Source: Moraxellaceae bacterium
GTDB lineage: Bacteria > Pseudomonadota > Gammaproteobacteria > Pseudomonadales > Moraxellaceae
Direction of reading: 5' to 3'
DNA: 64,000 nucleotides
Assembly: GCA_030646295.1 (NCBI GenBank)
Contig: JAUSND010000015.1
Coordinates: forward strand, 1 to 64,000
Under the pieces are notes generated by a model, which worked only from the letters and a program-made list of their open reading frames with translations, searched no databases and was not told the origin of the DNA. The position numbers and the translations under genes are program-made. Below, one piece after another: positions 6,580-15,524 of the stretch (the stretch's first letter is position 1; each line of letters starts with the position of its first letter).

Positions 6580-7784
6580 TGCGCACCACCGACCTGCTGG
6601 CATTCTGCGTGAACGCACTGCGCCGGCAGGCTTTTCGTACCTTCATGATGTTCATTGCCATGTCGATTGGCGTGGCGGCCGTGATCGTGCTGACCGGTCT
6701 GGGCGAAGGCGCCCGCCGTTATGTACTGAGCGAGTTCGAGGCACTCGGCACCAGCACACTGATCGTGTTGCCCGGCAAGCAGGAAACCAGTGGCGGCATG
6801 CCGCCCATGACCGGCGAAGCCACCCGTGACCTGACACTGGAAGACAGCGTCGCCATTTCGCGCATTCCGCAAGTGCAGTCCGTTGCGCCCCTGATCATCG
6901 GCAGTGCCCTCGCCTCCGCCGGTGGCCGCTCGCGCGAAGTGGTCACGCTGGGCACCACGGCCAGCTTCTTTGGCATTCGCAAACTGGAGATGGCGCAAGG
7001 CACGATCCTGCCGCCGGAATCTGCCGATCTGGCACTGCCCGTCGCCGTGCTCGGCATGACCATCCGCGACGAACTGTTCGGCAGCAAACCCGCCCTCGGT
7101 GAAACGTTGCGCATCGGCGACCGCCGCTTCCGCATCATCGGCATTCTCGCCGACAGCGGCGAAGGCCTTGGCATGAACCGCAGCGAATCCATCGTCATTC
7201 CGGTGGCATCTGCGCAACAACTGTTCAACGCCCCCGGGCTCTTCCGCATCTTTATCGAAGCGCGCCCCGGCGCCAATCTCGACACCATACGGGAACGCGC
7301 AGTGAGCACCGTGGCGGCACGGCACGATGGCGAAGAAGACATCACCATCATTACGCAGGATGCACTGGTCAGTTCGTTTGACGACATTCTGTCCACGCTG
7401 ACACTGGCTGTCAGTGCCATCGGCGGCATCAGCCTGCTGGTGGCCGGCGTGCTGGTGATGAACGTGACGCTGATCACCGTCACCCAGCGCACCGGCGAGA
7501 TCGGCCTGCTCAAGGCCATTGGTGCCAGCGGCAATCTGGTCTCGCGCATATTCCTGACCGAAGCCGGCCTGCTGGCGCTCGGTGGGGCAATGGGCGGCGT
7601 TCTGCTGGGCGAACTGCTGCTATGGGTGGGGCGCCGTATTTTTCCCGACATCCCGTTCAGTGCGCCGCTCTGGGCCGAGGCCACCTCGGTACTGGTGGCC
7701 GTGGGTGCAGGACTGCTGTTTGCGCTGATGCCGGCACGACGTGCCGCGCAGCTTGAACCCGTCAAAGCCCTGATGAAGAAATAG
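6579..7784 (+). CDS. FtsX/MacB-like ABC permease, first of two, 401 aa
   Basis: The topology is that of MacB permeases: an N-terminal TM helix (about 20-45), a periplasmic core domain of about 220 residues, and three C-terminal TM helices with the family text ISLLVAGVLVMNVTLITVTQRTGEIGLLKAIGAS near the coupling region. The last residues ARRAAQLEPVKALMKK match the usual C-terminal EP...AL end. Translation is coupled to the ATPase gene. It is similar to, but clearly different from, the next permease, so the exporter may be a heterodimer. Confidence 0.9.
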   Translation: MRTTDLLAFCVNALRRQAFRTFMMFIAMSIGVAAVIVLTGLGEGARRYVLSEFEALGTSTLIVLPGKQETSGGMPPMTGEATRDLTLEDSVAISRIPQVQSVAPLIIGSALASAGGRSREVVTLGTTASFFGIRKLEMAQGTILPPESADLALPVAVLGMTIRDELFGSKPALGETLRIGDRRFRIIGILADSGEGLGMNRSESIVIPVASAQQLFNAPGLFRIFIEARPGANLDTIRERAVSTVAARHDGEEDITIITQDALVSSFDDILSTLTLAVSAIGGISLLVAGVLVMNVTLITVTQRTGEIGLLKAIGASGNLVSRIFLTEAGLLALGGAMGGVLLGELLLWVGRRIFPDIPFSAPLWAEATSVLVAVGAGLLFALMPARRAAQLEPVKALMKK

Positions 7785-7792
7785 GAAGCCTC

Positions 7793-8989
7793 ATGCAAAC
7801 GGCCGACTTCCTCCGCTTCATTTTGCGCTCCGTCATTTCGGCGCGCATGCGCTCGGCACTGACGGCGCTCGGCATTGCCATCGGCATCATGGCCGTCACC
7901 CTGCTCACCGCCATCGGCGAAGGTGTGCGCACCTATGTGACCGACACCTTCTCGCAGTTCGGCACCAACATCATGAACATCACGCCAGGCCACGCCGTAA
8001 CCGGCGGCATGGGCGGGCTGCTCAATACCGTACGCCCGCTAACGCTTGAAGATGCCGATGCCATTTCACGGCTGCCGGAAGTACGTGCCATCGTGCCGAA
8101 TATCACCGGACTGGCGCGCATCGGTGCAGGCAACCGCAGCCGTAACGCCATGGTGTTAAGTGCCACACAAGATGCACTGGACGTATGGAAGCTCTCGGTT
8201 GCCACCGGCAGTTTCCTGCCTGCCGATGACCTGCATGCCGCACGCGCCTTTGCCGTTCTTGGCTCCAAACTGAAACAGGAACTTTTCGGTAATCGCACGG
8301 CACTGGGCCAGTGGGTACGCATTGGTGACAGCCGTTATCTCGTGGTTGGTACACTGGAAAGCAAGGGGCAATTGCTCGGCTTTGATCTGGACGACGCCGC
8401 CTACATTCCCGTCAGTCGCGGACTGCAATTGTTCAATCGCGAAGGCCTGATGGAAATCGACATCATGTTCAACCCGGGCCTGCCGTCCGAACGTGTCGCC
8501 AAACGCGTCAAGGCCGTGATGACGGATCGTCACGGTCGCGAGGATTTCTCCATCATCACGCAGGACGAAATGCTCGGCACACTCGACCGCATCCTGAATG
8601 TACTGACCATGTCCGTCGCGGCACTGGGGTCCATTTCACTGCTCGTGGGTGGTGTCGGCATTCTCACCATCATGACCACCGCCGTCCGTGAACGTGTGAA
8701 CGAGATTGGTTTGTTGCGCGCCATCGGTGCCACCGAGCGGCAGGTGCTGCTGCTGTTTCTGGGCGAAGCAATTCTGCTGTCACTGCTTGGTGGCATGGCA
8801 GGCATACTGATGATGGCATTGATTGTCGGCACACTCAGCCTTGCCGTGCCGGGCCTGCCGTTATCGCCGCAGCCCGCCTACCTGTTCGTCGCACTGCTGG
8901 TGTCTGCACTGATCGGACTGGTTGCCGGTGTTGCGCCAGCCCGTCATGCCGCACGACTGAACCCCATCGAGTCACTGCGAACCGAATGA
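7793..8989 (+). CDS. FtsX/MacB-like ABC permease, second of two, 398 aa
   Basis: It has the same layout as its upstream partner: an N-terminal TM helix in SARMRSALTALGIAIGIMAV, a periplasmic core domain, and three C-terminal TM helices containing LLVGGVGILTIMTTAVRERV-type text followed by NEIGLLRAIGA, ending ARHAARLNPIESLRTE. This copy fits the MacB consensus better than the first one (GGVGI). It starts 8 bp after the previous stop with AGGAAG as SD. Together with the adaptor and ATPase it should export a hydrophobic compound, peptide or lipid-linked substrate. The substrate cannot be told from sequence. Confidence 0.9.
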   Translation: MQTADFLRFILRSVISARMRSALTALGIAIGIMAVTLLTAIGEGVRTYVTDTFSQFGTNIMNITPGHAVTGGMGGLLNTVRPLTLEDADAISRLPEVRAIVPNITGLARIGAGNRSRNAMVLSATQDALDVWKLSVATGSFLPADDLHAARAFAVLGSKLKQELFGNRTALGQWVRIGDSRYLVVGTLESKGQLLGFDLDDAAYIPVSRGLQLFNREGLMEIDIMFNPGLPSERVAKRVKAVMTDRHGREDFSIITQDEMLGTLDRILNVLTMSVAALGSISLLVGGVGILTIMTTAVRERVNEIGLLRAIGATERQVLLLFLGEAILLSLLGGMAGILMMALIVGTLSLAVPGLPLSPQPAYLFVALLVSALIGLVAGVAPARHAARLNPIESLRTE

Positions 8990-8992
8990 CAG

Positions 8993-9436
8993 ATGCTGAC
9001 ACTTTCCGTTTACCTCGGCCTTTTCCTGTCCGCACTGGGTGCAGCAACACTGCTGCCCCTGCAATCGGAAGCCGTTCTAGTCGGCCTGCTGCTCACCGGC
9101 AAACATTCCGTCTGGCTGCTGCTGGCCGTGGCCACAACCGGCAACGTGCTGGGTGCCGTCATCAACTGGCTGCTTGGCCGCTATATTGACCGGCTGCGCG
9201 ACAAGCCCTGGTTTCCGGTCAGTGCCGCACAACTCGACAAGGCCCAGGGGCATTACCAGCGTTACGGGCAATGGTCCCTGCTGCTGAGCTGGATGCCCGT
9301 GATCGGCGATCCGCTCACGCTGGTCGCCGGCATCCTGCGCGAGCCCTTCTGGAAGTTCCTGCTGCTGGTTACTCTGGCCAAGGGTGGGCGCTATCTGGTA
9401 CTGGCCCTGCTCACGCTGGGCTGGCAGCTCGCCTGA
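8993..9436 (+). CDS. YqaA/DedA-like SNARE-associated membrane protein, 147 aa
   Basis: A small inner-membrane protein with about four hydrophobic segments, LPLQSEAVLVGLL near the start, GNVLGAVINWLLGRY in the middle and SWMPVIGDPLTLVAGILR near the end, which match the YqaA branch of the DedA/VTT family. DedA-like proteins are implicated in lipid scrambling and envelope homeostasis. It follows the exporter permease with a 3-bp gap, so it is probably the last gene of that operon. Confidence 0.85.
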   Translation: MLTLSVYLGLFLSALGAATLLPLQSEAVLVGLLLTGKHSVWLLLAVATTGNVLGAVINWLLGRYIDRLRDKPWFPVSAAQLDKAQGHYQRYGQWSLLLSWMPVIGDPLTLVAGILREPFWKFLLLVTLAKGGRYLVLALLTLGWQLA

Positions 9437-9479
9437 TTATCCGGCACATTTGCCACAGTCCTCCGACCGAGCAACGTGC

Positions 9480-10382
9480 ATGCCCCACATCACCACACGA
9501 GACCAGCAGTCCCTTCATGTCCGCGTTATCGGCAAAGGCAAGCCGGTACTGATGCTGCACGGCATGGGCATGCACAGCAGTCACTGGCTGCCCTTTGTGC
9601 TGCCCTATCTTCGCCACTTCCGTTTTTACCTGCCGGACCTGCGTGGCGCCGGTCGCTCGTCACACCTGCGCATCAACCAGTCAGACATTTTCCAGAATCA
9701 CATGGAGGATGTGCAGGACATCATTGCCCACTTTGCGCTGAAGGATTTCCTGCTGGCCGGTTATTCGCTTGGCGGCTCCACCGCACTGCATCTGCAACGC
9801 GAAACCGGTTTTGCCGATGTGCGCCGCTACCTGCACATCGACCAAACGCCCTGTGTCGGCAATCGTGACAACTGGAATTTCGGTCTGTTTGGCGAACGCC
9901 AGGACGAAGTCTTTACTGCACTGCAGCAACTCAGGACATTGCTGGATGATCATGCCCACGTTGAACAACTGGCTGATCTGCCATTCGCTGTCCGGCAACA
10001 GGTCACCGGCATCCTGTCCGATGTGTTTTCCAGAATGCTGGGGCGGCGTGCCATCGGCCCGCTGCTCAAACTGTCATCACGCTGGCCGTGGTTGCTGTCA
10101 CAACTTTTTCCGATGACGCATGTACAGGATATTCGTGCCTATCTCGCCTCCTATGTCAGCGGCAGTCATGACTATCGCGACAGCCTGCGCGACTGCGCGG
10201 TACCCGTTACTGTCATGGTGGGAATGCGCTCGCCGCTGTATCACCCTGCCGGACAAATGGCGATTGCCGACTATGCGCCGCAATGCCGCGTTGTTGCGCT
10301 GAAAAAATCCGGACATGTGCCCTTGTTAGACGAGCCGGTCAGGTTTACGCGTGAACTCGGCCGCTTTCTTCACGGAACCTGA
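9480..10382 (+). CDS. Alpha/beta hydrolase, 300 aa
   Basis: The protein has the alpha/beta-hydrolase fold elements in order: oxyanion-loop VLMLHGMGMHSSHW (about 23-36), the DLRGAGRS turn, nucleophile elbow GYSLGGS (Ser96), and a catalytic His in KKSGHVPLLDEP near residue 281. The likely acid is in the strand before that (MVGMRSPLYHP lacks an obvious Asp, so the acid is uncertain). There is no signal peptide. It begins 43 bp after the YqaA-like gene and may be co-transcribed. Substrate unknown; esterases and haloalkane-dehalogenase-like enzymes share the pattern. Confidence 0.85.
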   Translation: MPHITTRDQQSLHVRVIGKGKPVLMLHGMGMHSSHWLPFVLPYLRHFRFYLPDLRGAGRSSHLRINQSDIFQNHMEDVQDIIAHFALKDFLLAGYSLGGSTALHLQRETGFADVRRYLHIDQTPCVGNRDNWNFGLFGERQDEVFTALQQLRTLLDDHAHVEQLADLPFAVRQQVTGILSDVFSRMLGRRAIGPLLKLSSRWPWLLSQLFPMTHVQDIRAYLASYVSGSHDYRDSLRDCAVPVTVMVGMRSPLYHPAGQMAIADYAPQCRVVALKKSGHVPLLDEPVRFTRELGRFLHGT

Positions 10383-10477
10383 ATCACCGGCACGCCGCAG
10401 TGCTTGACGGCATCACCTCACCGGTTATTGTTCCCGAGTTGTTACACATGGATTGCCCGACCAGAAGGAGGCCCGCG

Positions 10478-11317
10478 ATGCGCGCCATCATCATTCTTTG
10501 CACCCTGTTCCTTGCATCAGCCAGCACTGCCGACACCATCTACCGGAAAGTGGATGCCAATGGCCGGGTAACGTTCAGCGACAAGACATCGGGCAGCACG
10601 GGTGAAGCACCTGTCGAACTGGAGTCCCCAACAAGCCGCTCGTCCCGCAATCCTCACGATGCCGTTTTCAATCCCGTGTTCGAAACATCCAGCCGCGAAC
10701 TTTCTGCCGGAAAAGCGTTCGTTGCCACGGTACCCGGCTGCCCTGCACCACTGCTGTTAACGGCCTATCACCTGCTGGGGCCATCCGGTGGCCTGCACTT
10801 TCAGATGACGCCGGCACAGATAAAATCCGAGGTCAGCAAGATCAGGCTCTACACGCTCAAAAACAGCACACTGGCGGGCGAAGCAAGGGCGGACAGTCAT
10901 ACACCGGCAAATGTTTCCACATGCTGCAACGCCACCAACCCCCGTGCATCCGCTGGCGACATCGCGGCCTTTACCGCACCCGTAAAAGTGGCAAAGCTGG
11001 CCTTGCCACTGGCCATTCTTGATGCCCGCAAAGGTGACATGGTTTTCATACTGACATCACTCTCCGGAAAAGCAGATACAACGTTCAGCCACGAGGCCAT
11101 CGTGACCGGCATGCAGGATGGTTACCTGACGTATGACATCACCAATCCCGACTATGCGATCAGGGCCACCAGCGGCGCCCCCGTCATCAACAGCAAGGGC
11201 CAGGTGATCGCCATCAATCTTGGCGGCGGCCCGCAACAGGGCGGCAAGCGCGGCTACTACGGCATGGGCAACCCGGTCTCTGCCTGGAAAACCCCGCTGT
11301 CCAACACCTGCAAATAA
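10478..11317 (+). CDS. Exported DUF4124-like protein with trypsin-like protease domain, 279 aa
   Basis: A signal peptide (MRAIIILCTLFLASASTADT) is followed by a DUF4124-like segment (IYRKVDANGRVTFSDK), a module common in envelope proteins of this group. The rest resembles a chymotrypsin-fold domain: His in LLTAYHLLG and the serine region ATSGAPVINSKGQVIAINLGG, which is close to the HtrA-type GNSGGP-x-x-G-x-VIGIN pattern but with SGAPV. Activity is plausible but not certain, since the usual GxSGG is altered. AGAAGGAGG lies 6 bp before the ATG at 10478. Confidence 0.7.
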   Translation: MRAIIILCTLFLASASTADTIYRKVDANGRVTFSDKTSGSTGEAPVELESPTSRSSRNPHDAVFNPVFETSSRELSAGKAFVATVPGCPAPLLLTAYHLLGPSGGLHFQMTPAQIKSEVSKIRLYTLKNSTLAGEARADSHTPANVSTCCNATNPRASAGDIAAFTAPVKVAKLALPLAILDARKGDMVFILTSLSGKADTTFSHEAIVTGMQDGYLTYDITNPDYAIRATSGAPVINSKGQVIAINLGGGPQQGGKRGYYGMGNPVSAWKTPLSNTCK

Positions 11318-11345
11318 GATTTTTTATCGCGGCATGCCCAGCACA

Positions 11346-12461
11346 TCATTCACGAAATTTATGATGCAGGGACTGGTGCAATGAGCGATAGGCACTGGGC
11401 GTCTTGCCCGTCCACTGCCGGAAGGCCCGCGTAAAATTGGCCGGCGTGGTATAGCCCAGCAGCTCTGCCACTTTCTGGATTTCCAGCTCCGGATTTTCCA
11501 GCAGCACCAGCGCATCGCGACGCCGCGCATCTTCCAGCAACAGCTTGTAGTTGCTGTCCTGTAGTTGCAGCTTGCGCCGGAACGTGCGCGGCGACATGTG
11601 CAGTTTTTCGGCAATCTGCTCCGGTGACGGATAGCCGTCCACACTCAGCATCAGCAAGGTGCGTGCAGCCGCCAGTGTGTCATCCTGCCCTTCACCCAGC
11701 AGCGCATACTCACGCTCGCACTGCGCCAGCGCCAGACTTAATGCTTCGGGATTTGACATCGGCAACTTGCGCAACAGCAGTGACCTGTCACGCAGGCGAA
11801 TCTGGGTGGCAGGCATGCCGTAACGCACCGTGGGCAGACGCTCACGAAACTGCGGGAAATAATCCGGCTCGGCATAATCAAACCAGAGTTCGCCCAGATC
11901 GCCGGCATCCCCCAGCAAGAACTGCAGCCCGCGATAAAAGCTGGTCAGCATGGCATCAAACAGGATGCGCCGTAACGCATCCGGCACATCCAGCTCGGTG
12001 CGAAAATCAAACACCAGCCACTCACCCTGTTCCGCGAAGAAAAAGCGGATACCGCGGCCGCGCAGATGCCAGAAACGCTGCAACACCTCGGCCGCTTCGC
12101 CTGCCGTGCCGCAGCACATGAGGGCATAACCCAGACTGCCATGCGCCGTCATCGGCAAGCGCAGGCCAATCTCCAGCCCCAGCCCGTCGTCCCCGGTCAG
12201 CCGCATGACCGTGAGGATGAGCACCATGTACTCCTGCGGCGTAATCCGTCCGGCAGGATCGGCAAACACGGCAGCGTCCATGCCGGCTTCACGCAGCACG
12301 TCTTCCGGGTCAAGCCCCCGCTCCCGCGCAAGCTCAAGATAGATACGCGGATAGGTCACCGGGAAGCGCAACTGGCGCACCCACTCACTTTTTTCCTTGA
12401 CGGTCAGCACGGCATGGCCACTAATGATAAGCGTATTGTCCGCGCAGGGTCTCACGGACAC
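11346..12461 (-). CDS. AraC-family regulator with arabinose-binding-like N-terminal domain, 371 aa
   Basis: The N-terminal two thirds match the AraC_binding_2-like domain of OruR/ArgR-type regulators (YLELARERGLDPEDVLREAGM near the start). The C-terminus holds two helix-turn-helix motifs (PSPEQIAEKLHMSPRTFRRK and VAELLGYTTPANFTRAFRQW) and ends WTGKTPSAYR. It probably binds a fatty or hydroxylated ligand, by analogy only. It is divergent from the PF10118 gene at 12524, with about 60 bp between them, and likely controls it. The GTG at 12461 is the longest start; a GTG at 12410 is also possible. A paralogue with the same arrangement lies at 47142-48188. Confidence 0.88.
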   Translation of the reverse strand: MSVRPCADNTLIISGHAVLTVKEKSEWVRQLRFPVTYPRIYLELARERGLDPEDVLREAGMDAAVFADPAGRITPQEYMVLILTVMRLTGDDGLGLEIGLRLPMTAHGSLGYALMCCGTAGEAAEVLQRFWHLRGRGIRFFFAEQGEWLVFDFRTELDVPDALRRILFDAMLTSFYRGLQFLLGDAGDLGELWFDYAEPDYFPQFRERLPTVRYGMPATQIRLRDRSLLLRKLPMSNPEALSLALAQCEREYALLGEGQDDTLAAARTLLMLSVDGYPSPEQIAEKLHMSPRTFRRKLQLQDSNYKLLLEDARRRDALVLLENPELEIQKVAELLGYTTPANFTRAFRQWTGKTPSAYRSLHQSLHHKFRE

Positions 12462-12523
12462 AGGGCTTGCGCAAATACTGTAGGGTCATTGCCACCAATG
12501 CCCCGTCAGGCCAGGAGAACTCC

Positions 12524-13381
12524 ATGACCGCCGTCGCCGTAAAGAAACAACAGGCTGCCGCCGCTACCCCAGCCGCCTACGACATCAAGGTCCGCCGCAT
12601 GGATTTCGAGTTCTCCGACGACATTCCGGAGTTCTGGTATGGCAATGACCCTTTCCGCACCCTGCTGCTGGCGGCCCTGTCCGGCGGCTTTCCGGAAGGT
12701 GAGCGCTTTTTCATCGACTCCGTGCGCAACTTCCAGGACCAGGTAACCGATCCCGAACTGCAGCAAGCCATCCGTGCCTTTATCGGTCAGGAAGGCCATC
12801 ACTCCAAGGAACACCGCGAGCTGAATGCGTTTCTGGAGCGCAAGGGCTACTCCATCTCGAAGATAGACAGGTGGGTGGGCAAGGGCATGAACATGTACCG
12901 GCGGCGCTATTCGAAAGAGCGCCAGCTGGCCCAGACCGCTGCAGTCGAGCACTTCACCGCCCTGCTGGCCGAACAGTACCTGCTCAACAGTGACGAACTG
13001 GATCAGATGGACCCGCGCATGGCCCCCATCTGGGCCTGGCATGCCATTGAAGAGTCCGAGCACAAGAACGTGGCGTTTGATGTGTACCGCGCCACCGTAA
13101 ATGACGAGTGGATTCGCCGCTCGCAAATGGCCATTACCAGCGTGATGTTTGTCACCTTCACTACGCTCGACATGATCAGGCTGCTGCGCGAATCCGGGCA
13201 TGCTGGCGATATCCGGATGTGGGCCAGGGGCATCAACTACTTCTGGGGCTTCCCCGGCCGTTTCCGCAAGCTCATTCCCGGCTATCTGGACTACTACCGC
13301 CGCGACTTTCACCCCTCGCAGCACGATAACCGCGCGCTGATCGAGAAGGCACGCCGCCGCTATCTGGGCAGCAAGGCCTGA
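12524..13381 (+). CDS. PF10118 family predicted metal-dependent hydrolase (first copy), 285 aa
   Basis: The protein carries the PF10118 hallmark motifs: FWYGNDPF, FPEGERFFIDSVR, the metal-ligand string IGQEGHHSKEHRELN, AVEHFTALLAEQ, and WHAIEESEHKNVAFD. The Glu and His spacing is that of a ferritin-like di-metal site. Function is unproven; members occur beside lipid and hydrocarbon metabolism genes. A hydrophobic helix (about 207-224) suggests membrane association. The ATG at 12524 has AGGAG upstream. It is divergent from an AraC regulator and paralogous to 48293-49165. Confidence 0.85.
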   Translation: MTAVAVKKQQAAAATPAAYDIKVRRMDFEFSDDIPEFWYGNDPFRTLLLAALSGGFPEGERFFIDSVRNFQDQVTDPELQQAIRAFIGQEGHHSKEHRELNAFLERKGYSISKIDRWVGKGMNMYRRRYSKERQLAQTAAVEHFTALLAEQYLLNSDELDQMDPRMAPIWAWHAIEESEHKNVAFDVYRATVNDEWIRRSQMAITSVMFVTFTTLDMIRLLRESGHAGDIRMWARGINYFWGFPGRFRKLIPGYLDYYRRDFHPSQHDNRALIEKARRRYLGSKA

Positions 13382-13505
13382 TCCACCCCGTACATGCCGG
13401 TTGCCCAATGTCAACGAAAGGGCAACTGGCGCGTTTATCCTTGGCGACTATAGTTTCTGCACCTGCCTCACCCCGCAGAACAATCTGTTAACAAGGAGAA
13501 CCACC

Positions 13506-13973
13506 ATGAAGACACTGTCCGCCATTGCTCTGGCATCGCTGTTCCTGATTCCTGCCGTACACGCCGCCGATGCCAAGCAGGCGCCCGCCGCTACCGAGAA
13601 GAAAGCCGCCATGATGCCGGTCGATCCTCTCGAGAAAGGCAAAGGCATGATGATGAAGGACTGCCCGATGGAAAAGCCCGGCATGCAGGCCGACCTTGGC
13701 CTCAGCCCCGAGCAGAAACAGAAAGTGGACGCCATTCACCAGGAAGCCATGAAAAAGCATCAGGCCCTGCGTGAAGAAACCCATCAGAAAGTACTGAAAG
13801 TGCTGACACCGGAGCAGGCCAAGAAGCTGGAAGCCCATCGCGCCAAAATGATGGAGCAGCGTGCCGACAAGATGGAAAAGAAGGCCGAGCACATGGGCAT
13901 GAAGGCCGACAAGATGCACGGGCAAGCGGAAGAAATGAAAAAGCAGGCAAAAGAGCCTGCAAAAATGTATTGA
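13506..13973 (+). CDS. Periplasmic Spy/CpxP-like Met-rich protein, 155 aa
   Basis: A signal peptide (MKTLSAIALASLFLIPAVHA) is followed by a low-complexity segment and then a helical region with two LTxxQ-like motifs, LSPEQKQKV and LTPEQAKKL, which define the Spy/CpxP/CnrX-like fold. Met- and His-rich stretches (GKGMMMKDCPMEKPGM, HMGMKADKMHGQ) could bind soft metals such as copper. It likely acts as an envelope-stress chaperone or metal sensor. AAGGAG lies upstream of the ATG, and the gene is monocistronic with a strong terminator. Confidence 0.8.
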   Translation: MKTLSAIALASLFLIPAVHAADAKQAPAATEKKAAMMPVDPLEKGKGMMMKDCPMEKPGMQADLGLSPEQKQKVDAIHQEAMKKHQALREETHQKVLKVLTPEQAKKLEAHRAKMMEQRADKMEKKAEHMGMKADKMHGQAEEMKKQAKEPAKMY

Positions 13974-13991
13974 TGCGTTAGCGCAATCCAT

Positions 13992-14031
13992 AAAAAACCT
14001 GCATCGGGCAAACGCCCCTGCAGGTTTTTTT
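13992..14031. terminator. Bidirectional intrinsic terminator
   Basis: AAAAAACCTGCA pairs with TGCAGGTTTTTT around an inner GGGC-AAAC-GCCC hairpin. It ends the Spy-like gene on the plus strand and also covers the last codon of the minus-strand transporter gene. Confidence 0.9.
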
Positions 14032-15373
14032 ATGCCGTGACCAGTCCCGACACCAGCACAATCACCAGCAGCACCGGCACCAGCCAGCGGACACTCGTCC
14101 ACCACAGGCGTCGCGCCCGTATGCCCTGCACGCCAGCTGCATCGCACGCGGCTTTTTCCTGCCAGCGCCACCCCACCACCAGTGCTATCGCCAGTGCACT
14201 CAGTGGCAGCAGCACGTAAGACGCAAAACGGTCCGCCAGATCCAGCAGCGTCGGCATGCCATCCAGTTGCAGCCAGGCCGTGCCCTCGCCCAATGCCACC
14301 GGCAAACTGATCAGGAACGCAACGCTTCCGGTCAGCAGTGCCGCAGGCAAACGTCGCCAGCCGTGTCGCGACATCAATACGGCAATCGGCACCTCCAGCA
14401 ACGACACCATTGAGGCCAGCGCGGCAATCAGCAGCAGCAAGAAAAACGCAACCGCCGCAACATTACCGCCCGGCATACGCTCGAACACTTCAGGCAGGAT
14501 GACAAAGGCCAACCCTGGTCCCTGTGCAGGTGCCAGCCCGAGTGAAAACACGGCAGGAAAAATGATCAGGCACGCCAGCAGGCCGACAAACGTATCACCG
14601 GCAATAACCGTGAAACCAATGCGCGGCAAGGCATGGCTGTCCGGCAGATAAGCACCATAGGTCACCATCACGCCCATACCGATGCCCACCGTGAACAATG
14701 CCTGTCCCAGTGCCACCAGCCAGGTCTCCGGCCGCAGCACGGCAGACCAGTCGGCATGAAACATGAAATCCACACCCTGCTGTGCCCCCGGCAGCGACAG
14801 GCCATAAATGGCCAGGCCGACCAGCAGCACCGCAAACAGCGGCATGAGCACCTTGCAGGTACGTTCGATACCCGACACCACACCGGCAGCCACAATCCCG
14901 GTTGCCACACACAGCACTATCGCCTGCGCCAGCAGCACGGCAAGCCCGTCATGGGTAAGCGCGACAAAGCGCGCATCCTGCGCTGCACCGGCAGGCACCG
15001 ACATGTCACCGGTCAACGCCAGCCAGAGATATTGCGCCACCCATGCCGTCACCACCGGGTAATACATCAGGATGACCACGGCGGCGGCCACACCCGGCCA
15101 ACCTGCCCAGCGCCAGGGTCGCTCCGGTGTGATTTTTTCATAGGCCCCAACGCCATCCGCATGGGTGTGATAGCCGGCTGCAAATTCGCCCAGCAGCAGG
15201 GGCAATCCCATAATCAGGACCACCAGCAGGTACACCAGCAAGAATGCCGCACCACCGTACTCGCCCATCACGTAGGGAAAGCGCCAGATATTGCCCAGGC
15301 CAATGGCAGAGCCCAGCACCGCCAGGCCAAAGCCCATGGTGGAGTTCCAGCGTGCTGACTGTTTTCCGGACAT
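14030..15373 (-). CDS. Sodium-dependent transporter of the NSS (SNF) family, 447 aa
   Basis: The first TM helix contains GFGLAVLGSAIGLGNIWRFPY, the unwound Na+/substrate site of neurotransmitter:sodium symporters, followed by EYGGAAFLLVYLL. About 11-12 TM helices follow. Bacterial members usually carry amino acids, but the substrate is not evident. The ATG at 15373 is chosen because the protein then begins MSGKQSARWNSTMGFG like relatives, and because the ahpF terminator sits immediately upstream, excluding longer starts. Confidence 0.9.
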   Translation of the reverse strand: MSGKQSARWNSTMGFGLAVLGSAIGLGNIWRFPYVMGEYGGAAFLLVYLLVVLIMGLPLLLGEFAAGYHTHADGVGAYEKITPERPWRWAGWPGVAAAVVILMYYPVVTAWVAQYLWLALTGDMSVPAGAAQDARFVALTHDGLAVLLAQAIVLCVATGIVAAGVVSGIERTCKVLMPLFAVLLVGLAIYGLSLPGAQQGVDFMFHADWSAVLRPETWLVALGQALFTVGIGMGVMVTYGAYLPDSHALPRIGFTVIAGDTFVGLLACLIIFPAVFSLGLAPAQGPGLAFVILPEVFERMPGGNVAAVAFFLLLLIAALASMVSLLEVPIAVLMSRHGWRRLPAALLTGSVAFLISLPVALGEGTAWLQLDGMPTLLDLADRFASYVLLPLSALAIALVVGWRWQEKAACDAAGVQGIRARRLWWTSVRWLVPVLLVIVLVSGLVTA

Positions 15374-15390
15374 CACGGCAACCTGTGACT

Positions 15391-15432
15391 GAAAATGAAA
15401 AGGCCCTGCGATGAGTGCCACCGCAGGGCCTT
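15391..15432 (-). terminator. Intrinsic terminator after ahpF
   Basis: On the minus strand AAGGCCCTGCG pairs with CGCAGGGCCTT around an 11-bp loop and is followed by TTCATTTTC. It lies just upstream of the NSS transporter start and separates the two units. Confidence 0.8.
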
Positions 15433-15524
15433 CGGGTTTTACCGGCTGGATCAAGCTTATGCAACCGCGCCGCACATTACTTGAAACAACACATCCAACA
15501 ACACATCAAACATTACGCCAGGCA

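Noticed and set aside
14633-15358. 241-codon frame opposite to the NSS transporter
   Set aside because: It lacks family features and is a shadow of the transporter gene, which has clear TM and motif evidence.
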